Origin: Adiantum capillus-veneris
Taxonomy: Eukaryota; Streptophyta; Polypodiopsida; Polypodiales; Pteridaceae
NCBI GenBank assembly: GCA_014529385.2
Contig: CM043968.1
Span: forward strand, 4,123,501 to 4,187,500
Direction of reading: 5' to 3'
DNA: 64,000 bases
Positions 1-11,679 of the stretch are shown piece after piece; positions within the stretch are counted from its first letter, which is position 1, and each line of letters starts with the position of its first letter. The notes beneath the pieces are model-generated. The model ran no database searches. It was not told the origin of the DNA and worked only from the letters and a program-made list of their open reading frames with translations. A program made the position numbers and the translations under genes.

Positions 1-22
1 CTGGCGGTCATAAAAAATAGAC

Positions 23-62
23 AGAGCAAGGTATGCCGCATTTTTTGGACATACCTTGCTCT
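23..62. repeat. 13-bp perfect inverted repeat
   Basis: AGAGCAAGGTATG at 23-35 is repeated as its exact reverse complement at 50-62, around a 14-nt T-rich loop. It could form a hairpin. No gene is nearby and no function can be assigned. Confidence 0.7.
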
Positions 63-110
63 TGAAGAATTGCCGCCATTGTACCCACTCCCTCCCCTTC
101 TCCATCTGTC

Positions 111-284
<174 letters not shown>

Positions 285-299
285 TGCTAGGATAAAGTG

Positions 300-720
300 T
301 CAAATTCACTATACTGATACTGGTACTACTTGTGTACTGGTACTAGAGTTGGTACTGGTATTGATGATACCTATGTACTGGTACTCGTACGTGTACTTAT
401 TATACTAGACTAGCACTGATACTACTTATGTACTGATATTGGTGTTACTTGCGTACTGGTACTGCACTGAACGGGTACTGGTACTTTATTGCACTAAAAT
501 GACTGGGTTCAATAGTGATACTTATGTACTGATACTGGGTTCAATAGTGTCCTAGTGCTATTCTGTACTTATACTAGTACTTTATTGTACTTTATTGCAC
601 TGAACTGATACTGCAGTCACTTGTCTGATATACCGGTTGGGAGACTGATACTTTTTGTGAATTTTACTGGTACGGAGGCTGCTTGTGAGACTGGTACTGG
701 TGCTAACTGTGTACTAGTAC
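300..720. repeat. Degenerate TACTGG-type minisatellite
   Basis: The stretch is built from diverged copies of TACTGGTAC and CTGATACT separated by spacers of irregular length, with a repeated GGGTTCAATAGTG at about 506 and 538. No open frame fits it. It looks like an old tandem array. Confidence 0.75.
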
Positions 721-1078
721 AATATTATTACTCAACTATTGCAACCTTGGTTCTAGGAAACTGATTGAATGTGCTGAATGATTATGATGACGGTGGAAGA
801 ATATTGTTATGGTCAGAGTGGCTTGTGAATTATAATAATTTTGGTAAACACTGCTCATATAGCAGTATGTGGTTGTGAATTACATTATGGATATGGCAAT
901 TGTGGCGCATCTAAGCAAGCTTGATAGGAACCGTTGCCAACTTAGCATTGTTATACCCACTCCACTACTCTTTGCAATAAAAAATATTTTAAAATGTTAC
1001 TTGAGTGCATTTTTTTTGAAGGCTAAGAGAAGTAGTAATCGAAGCTTTAATGTGTATCTATCTCTACCCTCTCTCTAC
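721..1078. other. No gene recognised
   Basis: Unique-looking AT-rich sequence. The only long open frame here is carried by the following GA microsatellite and has no recognisable domain. Confidence 0.6.
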
Positions 1079-1410
<332 letters not shown>

Positions 1411-1420
1411 CTAAGCAAGG
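1411..1420 (+). repeat. Left target-site duplication of the large MULE
   Basis: CTAAGCAAGG here is repeated exactly at 23500-23509, just outside the inverted terminal repeat at the other end. Mutator-like elements usually duplicate 8-11 bp, so length and placement fit. Confidence 0.65.
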
Positions 1421-1500
1421 GGGGATTTTTTTTGCGAGCTTTCAATTTCGAGCTTTTACAATTGGAACTATTTTTTCGAGCTTTTGAACCTTGATTTTAC
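1421..1500 (+). repeat. Left terminal inverted repeat of the MULE
   Basis: Begins GGGGATTTTTTTTGCGAGC and continues with two spaced GAGCTTTT motifs. The reverse complement of 23424-23499 matches it at roughly four bases in five, with one 6-bp gap. The same terminus occurs at 55177 in the second copy. Confidence 0.7.
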
Positions 1501-1687
1501 ACAGATTATATCCTGAAGTATTATTGTGTAGCAAAAAAACTCAAGACCTCATAGTAAAATCATTCAACTACCAAACACTTTGTAGAAATATGGAAGCACA
1601 ACAATGCTTATGCAAAATGAAATTTTACAAAAAGCACCATTTATGTGTGTTTTTGAGCCTGCACATGAAACTTGATTTGAATTTTTT

Positions 1688-1763
1688 TTGCTAGAGTCTC
1701 CTTTGTATGGAGACCTCTTCTAAAAAAAACTATACACCCTTTCTTGGGCTCCCGCATGGGATT
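1688..1763 (+). repeat. Dispersed element-internal motif (GAGTCTCCTTTGTATGGA family)
   Basis: A roughly 70-bp block starting near GAGTCTCCTTTGTATGGAG and ending near GGGCTCCCGCATGGGATTT. Diverged versions occur at 6650-6728 and 6750-6806, in a presumed intron of the methyltransferase-like gene, and at 55438-55512 in the second element copy. The repetition is visible in the sequence; its role is unknown. Confidence 0.7.
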
Positions 1764-2888
1764 TCCTTTACATAAACTCTTATTTACACTACTTAAATGA
1801 TTTTGTTATCTCACACAAATCAACACACAAGCCAATGGTGTCAGCATAATACAACTACATAGGAAAGCACAATCAAACTCATCTCCACATCATGTGGCCA
1901 TCATGTACCAAAAAAACACAAAAGAAACATCCAAATGAAATGTATGGAGCACACCAAAATGCCATGTCAATGTCATATGGCTACCATGTACACCAAAATA
2001 TAAATAAAAAAATAAAGATTTCTACTGTTAGAACAGTGTTTCCCCAATCAAGTGTGCATCCGCAATCAACATTTCACAGCTCCACATGCAATGTCTATCA
2101 AAAATCTTTTGTAGAGCACATCATCTAGCTCTAGACACATGCAATGTCTCATATCTTTCGCAGAAGCTCGGCCCAAACCACCACACCCCGCAAACAAGTC
2201 CAAAACATAGTCCTGAGGCTCAATAAACGTTGCCAACAACCACCTAATCATATAAACAGTAAATTAGAAACATATTGCAAACACATATATACCATAACAT
2301 TCACAAGTATCATAATTTAGACTAATCTTACCGAAAGAACAAAGAAGACCACTCTGCCCCACCTCTAAGAATGACACCATCAATCTCAATGGGGAAGACT
2401 ATGTCATCTATCATGTAGCTACAATTTGTTGGAAACAATCTTTCGGAAATTTTCTCCCCTGCCTCTCTATCATAGTGTGGCATAGGATGGCCAATACAAT
2501 ACCAAAGACACGTGGTAAGATCAAGTACCTGCATTAAAATAACTCAAATAATTTCATAGCTATAAAGTTTTTAGTTAGAACATAAAACTATGAAAGTAAG
2601 TTTGTTATCTCACCACCTCTCTAATGAGAGGATGCCGATATGCCTTCTTGTTACACACGAGGGTCCATGTACATAACATCACAAGTCCTACCCTAGTAGC
2701 ATCTGCAATAAAAATCTCCAATATGCTCAGCCATGCACATGGTGACTAAAAACCCCTCATCTGCCAAAAACTCATGAGCCACATCCATGCACCCTATCAC
2801 TAGACCCCTGTAAAATGTGTTCCACTTGGGAACACTCATGCCCTCTACAAAAGTGAATGTAGTTATGTAAGCATACAACCATAGTTAG

Positions 2889-3134
2889 TGAGGCGGTCCG
2901 GGGCGGGCAACAAGAAGAGCAACCTCTAGACGCCCTTCAAGGCTCCCGTGCTGCTCAATGGGGCTGGGGCACAACACAACACAAACCAAAACAACAAACC
3001 CACAGCCAAATCCCAACTACACAAGGGGCACCACCTAGTTTAAGAGCGAACTAGGACGCAAAAGAGGAGAATCGTTAGAGCAACCCACAAACAAGCAATG
3101 AATTTACACTAACCCTAACACTCTCACACACTAA

Positions 3135-3176
<42 letters not shown>

Positions 3177-4500
3177 TGTACAACTTAGCTTCAACTTTAT
3201 ATTTTGCACAAAAAGGAACTTAGAGCTTGCGGAATCAAGTGACAAGATTTGGTTATAGCATCACTAGCACATTGTCTTAGGGTTATGGGAGCCCTCTCAC
3301 CATCCACCCTCTTACAATGGTAGCCAAACAATAGCCAATGAATCACAAGCAACAAAACAAAAACCTTCAATGAAACAAGTCACCTTATGAAGCTGAATGA
3401 GTTTGCCAAGACAAATTGGAGGAGAAGCGTGAGCCTTTGGACATGAATTGCACCCAAAACTACCAATTCATTGATGTTGGGGTAGATACAACAATGGTAG
3501 GAAGAATATCTTCTACTCACACTCACTCAAACTAGCTCAAGCTTTTCTATACACCAAGGTGATGGTGTATAGAAAGCTTACTCTCTCTGTACAACCAAGA
3601 TAGAACTGGCGTGTGGTACGCTCAATCTAGTGTGCAATGGTATAGTGATGTCTTTTACAAGGAGGAATGGGTTCTATTTATAGGTTTTAGAAGCCTTGAT
3701 TAGGATTAAGCCTAATCAATTTTATTAGGAAAGATCAAGGATTAAGAATTTTTATGAATTTCAAATGGGAATGGGGTCTCTCTTTTCTCTTGAGTCACAT
3801 GGATGTGGGCTCAAGTAAGAGAATTATTGATGTGGTGAAAGGAGAGAAACTTCCATGGGAGTGAGTGAATTTGGTTTACTTGTGCGGTTGCCTACTCCAT
3901 ATGTTGATAGTGTGGGTGCATTTTTACAAGAGAAGTTAGTTGTTAGTGGTAATAATCACTAGAATTGTTAGTGATACATTTACAATGGGTAGGATGAGTT
4001 GATTTGATGAAGGAAGAGGGGTGAATTAAAAAAGAATCATTGAGATGGTGAAGCTTTGAAGAAGCTTGAACTCACCCTTGTGTAGATTGTAGAAAAAATG
4101 ACCGCTGGTCTTCTTCTTCTTCTTCGCTTCTTTACGCCACCGCCACGGTTGACCACCACGATGAAAAGAGGATTTGTTGATGAAAAATCCTCAATTTGCA
4201 GAAGTTATCATGGTTAAGATGCTGAATTTTAGATATTTTTAGGAGAGGTAAATGAAATTGTAACATAGAAGCAATAGAGAGAGACATGGAGAGGGTGTAT
4301 GTATGTAGAGGTTCATAAAAGAACTATAGGGATGAGAGAGAAGGGTAATGGTGAAGAGGGTGGGAGAAGCCATGGAAATTGCAGGTTTGAGTGAGGGAAG
4401 GAGAGGGAGGGATGTGTAAGAGTGAGTAGGTGTGTGGAAGGGTGAGAGAAGACTAAGGGCTACTTGTGAGAAAAGTGGGCAGACTGGGGTCCACTAAAAA
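2889..4500. other. Non-coding insert, LTR-like with TATA box
   Basis: Begins TGAGGCGGTCC exactly where the duplicated segment ends. It contains a GA tract (about 3139-3173), a hairpin with arms AAGCTTTTCTATACACC (3539-3555) and GGTGTATAGAAAGCTT (about 3564-3579), and a TATA-like CTATTTATAGG at about 3673. The last resembles the TATA region of the solo LTR at 20.2 kb. I could not find a matching terminus or target duplication, so an LTR is only a guess. No convincing coding sequence is present. Confidence 0.4.
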
Positions 4501-4509
4501 AATCATAGC

Positions 4510-4854
4510 TCACCGCTGGTAGCTCCAAAAATCATGAAAAAATTTGAGGTGATTATTCAGAGCGTGGGCTACATTTTCTCTTTTGACCGCCGCTCCAAAT
4601 TCGGAGTGGAGATAGGTGTCAAAATTCTCACCAAAAGACCTGTTTTCATGCCTGCAAAAGTCTTTTAGTGGCCCCCTCCTTTGTTGAATTTGTACAATGC
4701 ATCCAAGAGTGAGCTCCTCCGTTGTCATATCATAATACAAAGCATCCAAGTTGCCCTTGACCCATGCATGGAGGAGGATTATTGGTGAATAAAGAAATAT
4801 ATACATGGTGGGACTAGTGTATGGACTATTCATGGACTTTAGCTCAATGAGCAC
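4510..4854 (-). CDS. Hypothetical protein fragment, 114 codons
   Basis: An uninterrupted minus-strand frame between the last two groups of methyltransferase-like exons. Its middle and C-terminal parts (HAWVKGNLDALYYD, ENFDTYLHSEFGAAVKREN) look protein-like, with mixed hydrophilic composition, while the first 30 codons are hydrophobic and may be intronic. I do not recognise the family. It could be an extra exon of the same gene or part of the LTR-like insert. No splice sites decide this. Confidence 0.35.
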   Translation of the reverse strand: MLIELKSMNSPYTSPTMYIFLYSPIILLHAWVKGNLDALYYDMTTEELTLGCIVQIQQRRGPLKDFCRHENRSFGENFDTYLHSEFGAAVKRENVAHALNNHLKFFHDFWSYQR

Positions 4855-4859
4855 ATGGT

Positions 4860-5524
4860 GTTAGAATAATGAGTAAAAATAATAATAAAAATATGGAGGA
4901 GTTATGGATATGGAAAGATATTGGAATCATATGATATGGTCCCTCTTTGAATTATTTTGGGTGAAAGAGGAAAAGGTATGCAAGTAAATAATATAATAAA
5001 CGTGACCAATGAGTAGAAATCAATTTTTTGTTTTCACGAGGGTGAGGGTGAAAATGTGGGAGTGATTTGTATAAAGAAAAAATATGAGGTTAGAGTATGT
5101 ACATATTGGCAAAAAATATAATTATGGTGTAAGAGGATGAAAGAAGGTGTACATAGGTTTAATAAAACACACACCTAAGTATAAATATTTAAATAAAATA
5201 CCAGAATAATTATAAAAAATCCTTATATTTAGGCCATATATACAATGAAATATTTACACACAAAGAGGCCATAATATACTTTTATTTTTTTGATTTTATT
5301 TATTTTTTTGATTCAACTAGCCTAGTGACTAGCTAGCTGAGGATTTTAAGAAGATATGGGAAAAGCCCCCTAACTCACACACGCCTATGTACAGTGAAAT
5401 GGTAGGGATAACCAAAATGTTTGAGTGATTTGATAGGGTGAGGTAACTTACTATAACAATTATGGAAAGCCGAAAAACGGCTATCATTAGTTGTAGGTAT
5501 TTACCCCAAAGAAAAGTTACTTAC
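4860..5524. other. AT-rich intron-like stretch without recognised genes
   Basis: Low-complexity AT-rich sequence with poly-T near 5280-5310. Presumed intron between the exons ending at 5525 and starting at 2844. Nothing else is seen. Confidence 0.5.
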
Positions 5525-6649
5525 CCAACGGAGTGGGTCCTAGACCATCCACAAGTAAACTTGTAGGAAAATCCAGAAAGATAAGCCTAGCCACCTTACA
5601 ACCAGGCACACTATCTTTGCTATATAAATTGGTATTTTGTGTTGCAAAAAATTTGTTGATGCTACAGGAAAACCAAACATGAATCATGTTCAAAATCATA
5701 GAACAATGCAAGAAGAAAATGCAAAGAAGTAAGCATTATGGAAATCCACCTATCAAGGGCAAACTTATCAATTTGTGATATCCACAAGCAAAACATCTAC
5801 AATGGTTTGGTAATGGAACCCTACAAGCATTAATCAAATTGCATTTTAATTAGGAACTATGAAAGATAGATTTGCAATTTTATTAAACTTACCAACAGAT
5901 TGTGTGATTGGCCTTCCTTCCCAAGCCTCTTGCCCAAGTGAAGACTCTGCAACAAACGAAGTTGTGTGTGCTAATGAGGATGTAGTGGACACATTAGAAG
6001 AGGGTGTCATATGTGGTATAGTGGTTGCCAAAGAGGACATGCCGAGCTCAGTAGATGGCACAATGGGAGGCATCGAAGAGGGAGTAGGTAATCTTGTTGT
6101 ACTTGGAGCTCCATGGTCTCTTTATCCTTCTTGAGTAGATTGCTTGCCAGTGGAGTACCTTGAGAGCCACTCTCAATGGTGTTTTGAGTAACTCTAAGTG
6201 AAACGGGAGGGAGAGACTCTTCTTGTGTCTCCTCTAAGTACTCATCATTCTCTTTTTGAAACCCTCTATTCAACAATCATACAACACAATATCACATAGA
6301 TTAGTACTAAAGTAAGATATACAATCTCAAAAGAAAAGAGCGACAAGTGATAGGTACTTACTCGTCCGTAATTCCAACTCTTGGTTTGGAATAACTCCTA
6401 GTGGATAATCCAACCACCAAGGACAAACATTGGCTTCCCATGTTGTCAAATTCTATTCAATTAGAAAGGGAGAGAACATTGTATTCTCATCACGCACATT
6501 AATCCACTCTCTAGTGAATAATGGGGCTTCATTCAATTCACGTGTCTCACTGCATTGTATAACCCATCTACAAAATTTTAGGGCATCATCAACTTTGAAA
6601 ACCATACACACAATACTATAACAAATGACACATAACCCAAAAAAAAACG

Positions 6650-6806
6650 CCAGAGTCTCCTTTGTATGGAGTACACTTTTTCAAAATAAACCATAAACGC
6701 TGTCTTGGACTCCCACAAGGGATTTTAGTGTTTTCAACATTGGATTTTTACACGCCGTTTTGTAAAAAAAACCATCCACCCCATACTGGGCTTCCACAGG
6801 GAATTT
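6650..6806 (+). repeat. Two further copies of the dispersed element-internal motif
   Basis: GAGTCTCCTTTGTATGGAG at about 6652 starts a copy of the 70-bp motif seen at 1688 and 55438. A second, more diverged copy with AAAAAAAACCATCCACCCCATACTGGGC follows from about 6765, 100 bp on. The 20-base core differs by a few bases between copies. Confidence 0.65.
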
Positions 6807-8078
6807 AAGGATTTTTTGTAAACAGAAAATGACATGTCACCAATCTCAATACAACCCACTGTGACCTAACTATGGCGAACAAATGAAATGCTCTTATTTT
6901 GCAAAGAGTGCAAGTGGAAGATGCAAATGTGTAAATCACTCTCTTAGCAGACAACACAAGCTCCGACATCTTCTCACTAGAGTCGAAAGATTTCAACGCA
7001 TCCATTAGAAAAATAAAAGCCTGCACACATAGTAAAAATAAAAAAACATACTCATCTTGATCTTATGTAAATTAAAACATTTCTATATTCTATTAAAAAC
7101 AATGGTGAAATATCTACCTGCAAAATATGATTTTTCATGCTAATTTTGTAGAATAGATCAAAAGAATTTGGAAGTGGTGGACCTTCTACTTGCAGCCTTT
7201 CAATCATAAGTGTAGCTTCCCCATGCAAGTGAGCCCAATAAGTCTCCTTTTTTATGTAGCTTCTAAATAGCTTGTAATCACCAAAATGAAGATATTGTGG
7301 ATCCTTAGACTTAGTGAGGCTCATTAGGTGCAAAATTATCTTCTTTCTACGACCAGAAAAGACAACATATTAATCAATCATATAGCAAATCAAAATGGAT
7401 CAAACACAATAACAAATGAGAAAGTAATAGCTACAATATCTCTTAGAAGTGATTTTAGAGCTCGTCAAACAATAGAGCTTATCTCTAGTGATCTTTAGCA
7501 TTCCAGGTTCATCCCACTTGATGCTAAAAAGCAACTTGAAGAACTCATCACCATTAAGAGGATTAGCGATTGATAGGTACTTGTAGCCCCTATCTTTCAA
7601 CTGTTCCTCTTCTACCTTTCTGGCCATGTCAAGTCTCTTCTTCTTCTCAACATCATTTAGTCCAAGAGCATCTAGCTTTGCTCTTTCTTTGGACATAAAG
7701 GCAGTAAAATCATCCTAATACAAAACACTGTATTGAAACCACAATAAAATTTAGCAGTAATTACCCAACATGTAGAGTAGGTATCACCTTACACACAAGT
7801 TTTGATATCAATCCACATGGAGTATTGTACCATGGTGCAGCACCATGGTAATAACGTGGCTCAACAGTCATCTCCACTCTAGCCCATTCTCTCATATCGG
7901 GTGTCAATTTTTGAAGGATAGACTCTTTATTTGCCATGCCAAATCTTTGAAACATGTACACTTCATGAGTGATGTTTGGCATGACATGTGCCCTAGAAAT
8001 GCTGCAGCAAAATATAAAACAAATAGTTAAACACAAACATTGTTAGCAAAAAGAGAGAGCCAAAATGCCCCATGTCCC

Positions 8079-8755
8079 GTGTGTGGGGAAGATGGGGGAG
8101 CTCTGCCTCCCCCCTTTTTTTTGTCGAATCAATGGGCCTAGTGAAGGAAATAATTGGTAATATGTGTGAATACAAACATGTATTGCTCATTACGTTGCTA
8201 AGCATCACTTCTCAATCCAAAAAAAGCAAAAAAAGGGGTGACAAAGGCCCCCCATCATCCGTGTGCACGCGGATGATGGGGGGCTCTCCCCCCCCCCCTT
8301 TTTTTTTTGCTTTTTTTGGATTGAGAAGTGATGCTTATCAACATAATTAGCATTAATCCGTAATGAGTTTCTCGCTTGCAGCTTATGGACAATCCACCAT
8401 AGCACGTTTTTTTGCAAAAAAAAAAAGGGGGGGTGGGACAAAGCCCCCCCATCATCCGCGCGCGGGGGGGCTCTGCGCCCCCCCCCCCCCCCCCCCCCCC
8501 GCCCCTTTTTTTTTGGCAAAAACATCAATTGAGAGCAGATGCGTGTTAACATAATGAGCAATAATCAATGTAAACTCGCAAGATTAGGATTGATAATCCA
8601 TTTGGATGCCACCGCTTGCATCCTCTACATAGTCCGCCATAGCCCGTTTATGCAAAAAAGGGGGGAGGGGGGCATAGCCCCCCCATCATCCACGTGCCCT
8701 TTTTTCCTCATAAACGGGCTGTGGCGGACTGTGTAGAGGATGCAAGCGGCGGAAT
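8079..8755. repeat. Cluster of foldback (hairpin) repeats with poly-A/poly-G arms
   Basis: Three strong imperfect palindromes lie in a row: about 8187-8352, 8400-8525 and 8611-8752. A weaker related core is at 8079-8110. Each core has A-tract, G-tract, a near-palindromic GCCCCCCATCATCCGCGTG type centre, then C-tract and T-tract. The outer arms are gene-intron-like sequence, for example 41-46 bp around CATCCTCTACA in the third. Sequence at 8330-8418 also resembles 8536-8657 directly, so the block is both tandem and inverted. Open frames here (Gly and Pro runs) are artefacts. Confidence 0.75.
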
Positions 8756-8930
8756 TTGAGAGACAAGATTTGTGCTAGATAGCAAGGGAAGGTACCTGCT
8801 GTGTATACGTAGCTGGACCGAGGACGTCGCAGGGAAGGTGAAGAGAGATGAGGTCGAGCAGATGGACACAAACGCTGCAATATGAAAAATTCCATAACCC
8901 TAGGTTAGATCCATTTCATATTATGCCCGG
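8756..8930 (-). other. Possible 5' exon of the methyltransferase-like gene
   Basis: A minus-strand frame starting at 8895 reads a short arginine- and serine-rich N-terminus for 34 codons, then meets a GTACC donor-like site at about 8793. It is placed where a first exon would be expected, beside the AT-rich centre. Coding status is not established. Confidence 0.25.
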
Positions 8931-10380
8931 ACAAAAAACTACACTAACTAAACTAGCTATATAATAATATACTACATCTTATTGTAATTATAGGAGATAT
9001 ATATAGTATATAATGTATAACTACGTTAGGTATATTAATATATATGGTATTTATACGTGTATATATAGTATATAATATAATATAAATCTATTAGTTAATA
9101 TATAGTATGTAATATATTATCAGTTTATTAGTTAATATATAGTATACATACATTAATATATAGTAAGTAAGATATAAATCTTTATATTATATAGTTTAAA
9201 ATATAGTATACGTATATTAGGTAAGTATATCATTATATGAAGAAGTTATAAAATTTTGGTATATGATAATAATGTTAAATAGTATATACAATATATGATA
9301 GTATTATATAATTACATAATACATTATATTATAAGTATAATATGATATAATAACATATAATATTATACATTAATTATATATTCCGAACATAGTAATTTTA
9401 TTAGTATAATGTATGTTATATTATAGATACATATAAATAGATATAATAAGCATTCGATGTATGTTTATAATTTATACTTATATAAAATGTATATGTTATA
9501 TAGCAATAATACAATATATAATATTTACGTTTATAATATTAATATAATATATATCTTGTAGTAAAAATTAGTACATTATATTTTTATAATAAGATTACAA
9601 TATATGTTAATATTATATAATTATATAGCACGTATAGTTAAAATGTTAATAATATAAGTCTAATATGTATAGTCTAATTAAGATACTATATTAAAATAAG
9701 TATATAATATAACTATAGCTATAGGTAATAGTGTTATAACTATGGCTATATATTTATACTTATGGTTATAGTTTATAGTGTTATACCTATATTTATACTC
9801 ATAAAGTTATACTTATTGTTATTATATTCATACTATTATATTAAGCAATTATATCTAAAACTATAAGTATGTGTATAGGAATAAGTATACTATGTAATAG
9901 CTAATAAGTATATCATAAGTTAATAGTTAGTTAAAGCTAATAAGTATATTATAGCTATAAGTATAGCTGTATATATATTATCTACTATGATTCTATATTA
10001 AGTATGTACTATTATATATGTAATTATGATTATATTACCTAATTATAATATTAATTATATATTATATCATTATAGTTTAACTATAAACTAAACTATAATA
10101 TGTGTAGTATGCAATATACCAATATATTGTATACTACAATAAGATATATTATTTTAGTGTAGTTCTATATACTATATACTTAAATCCCATTTTTATTAGT
10201 TTATAGATGTAATATGCATTTAACTATATATACTATATACTTAAATATCATATATTCTATATATACTATGTTTATTTTGATTTTGAAGTGTTTAATTGGT
10301 GATATATAAAACATACCCTACACAATATATATACTCTATATTCTATTCAATATATAATTTTTATAACATCGCATATTTTA
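8930..10380. other. 1.45-kb extremely AT-rich region between divergent genes
   Basis: Composed almost only of TATA, ATAT and TTATA steps with scattered GTATA and TAGTTA. There is no gene and no clear tandem period by eye. It separates the two outward-pointing genes of the MULE and so contains, or borders, both promoters if they were active. It could also be an intrinsically unstable AT-repeat expansion. Confidence 0.7.
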
Positions 10381-11482
10381 TATATTTTATTTTTTATTTT
10401 TTTAATGAGAAGATTTTGACAACTCTAAAAATCAATAGATGGATTTGACAAAATGCTGATTCAAATGTATCTTAAAGGCTATGATTGTTGAAATCTCAAA
10501 GACTAAATATTCCAAATCTACTTAGAATAGTTTTCAATCAATGCATTTATTTCTTGCAGATGAATGCTTTTATTCTTTCTTTGTACCAAATACACATTTT
10601 GTTCCTTCTCTTTTCATCATTCTATTTACCTCAAGTATTATTCTTTCATATTTGTCTCTAACATGACAGCTACTACTACATCTATGCTTTCATGGACGAT
10701 TAATGGTGCTCAAATGGATTACAGAGTCTCATTACGAAATAGAGAGCTTCTGCTTAGTGAATATTTTCTTCAAAGTTTGTTGCCTCCTTTAATTAATTTT
10801 GAAAGCTTGCTGGCAATTGTTCATATAGGGAGGTCAGAGTATAGGGTCAAAGTTTTGCCAAGATGGGATCATGAAGATAAAAAACATTACCTTGTTGACC
10901 ATACTCTATCCTCCGCTTACCACATTCTTCATTCAAATGACTTTGTTTATGTAGCTGACAGTTTGGAAACAAGTGAAGAAGTCAAAGATTCTTTTGTGCT
11001 TGCTACACCAAGTGAAGAAGTCGGTGATTCTTCTGTGCTTGATACACCATCTAACAAAAGATCGACTACATCACAATTAAATGTTGATATTGATGAGGGG
11101 ACAGACGCAGTTGTTTTAGAGAATGTAAAACTAACTAGGTCCATAGAGTCCTTTCAAGACACACAAGATGGGATGGAGCATACAAAGCAGGATACATCCA
11201 TCATTTCATGGATGACAAAGAGAGGTAAAGTGTGTAGACTGTCTAAACTTTTAGAGATTTGTGGACCTCCCAAAAAGGTTGATGAACTTCCAAATTTTTA
11301 TGATGGCAATGTCTATTTTGAGCTTCCTCCAATTCAAAACAATAAAAGGATGCTTGGTATGGAGCAGAAGTATCACGGTCACCTTTGGTCTTGCCCAACA
11401 TCGGCCAACATGGCTATAGATTGCACTGTGCGTTTGCGTTATTGTCTTGGAAGCCTTCAATGTTGCAGAGTGACATGCCCTT

Positions 11483-11487
11483 TTTAC
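11483..11487 (+). repeat. Copia target-site duplication, left (TTTAC)
   Basis: TTTAC precedes the 5' LTR and recurs at 17088-17092 after the 3' LTR, the usual 5 bp for LTR retrotransposons. Confidence 0.95.
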
Positions 11488-11679
11488 TGTTGGGGTATAA
11501 AGCCCAATGTGGTCGCCCAGGTAAGTGGGTGGGCCGCCAGGTATGTACACATATTCTTTTGTAAAAACCTAATAAGAACTCACTATGCTCTACACATTAC
11601 AGTAGAGCGAATTCACCATATCGCCGTGCTCTTCTTCTCGCACTCTCTCTCGCGTCGCACTTCCGCTCGTACTCCTTCA
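11488..11679 (+). repeat. Copia 5' LTR
   Basis: Bounded by TG and CA. The TATA-like GTATAAAG lies only 7 bp inside the left end. The last bases are followed by one A and then the primer-binding site. Confidence 0.95.

Larger units (their letters stand above)
1421..2888 (+). repeat. 1.46-kb segment duplicated at 55177-56634 (direct)
   Basis: The two segments align from the terminal G/T tract to a common ATAGTTAG at 2881-2888 and about 56627-56634, with near 90 percent identity by eye. Both include three methyltransferase-like exons on the minus strand, with exons 197 and 178 bp long preserved exactly in length. Similarity stops abruptly on the right, where each copy is joined to different sequence. 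Confidence 0.9.
2066..8001 (-). pseudogene. Class-beta DNA methyltransferase-like gene carried by the MULE, multi-exon, broken
   Basis: Reading down the minus strand, plausible exons are 8001-7788, 7714 to about 7443, 7346-7118, 7020 to about 6840, 6592-6362, 6265-5893, 5661-5525, 2844-2614, 2528-2332 and 2243-2066 (TGA stop). Most have AG acceptors and GTAAG-type donors. The last exon holds VLDLFAGCGGLG, a match to S-adenosylmethionine motif I (DxFxGxG), followed by CMCLELDD as a motif II-like acidic strand. Exon 2844-2614 holds FLADEGFLVTMC, as in the strand after motif V. Exon 5661-5525 has LIFLDFPTS, a weak candidate for catalytic motif IV. Motif I lying last is the permuted class-beta order of N4-cytosine and N6-adenine amino-methyltransferases. 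The N-terminal half is unrecognised. Damage: an in-frame TAG in exon 6592-6362, a frameshift near 6115, and small indels in exon 2844-2614. Base specificity cannot be told. Confidence 0.6.

Noticed and set aside
8205-8561. A 118-codon minus-strand frame rich in Gly, Arg and Lys
   Set aside because: It is created by the palindromic A/G and C/T tracts of the foldback cluster.
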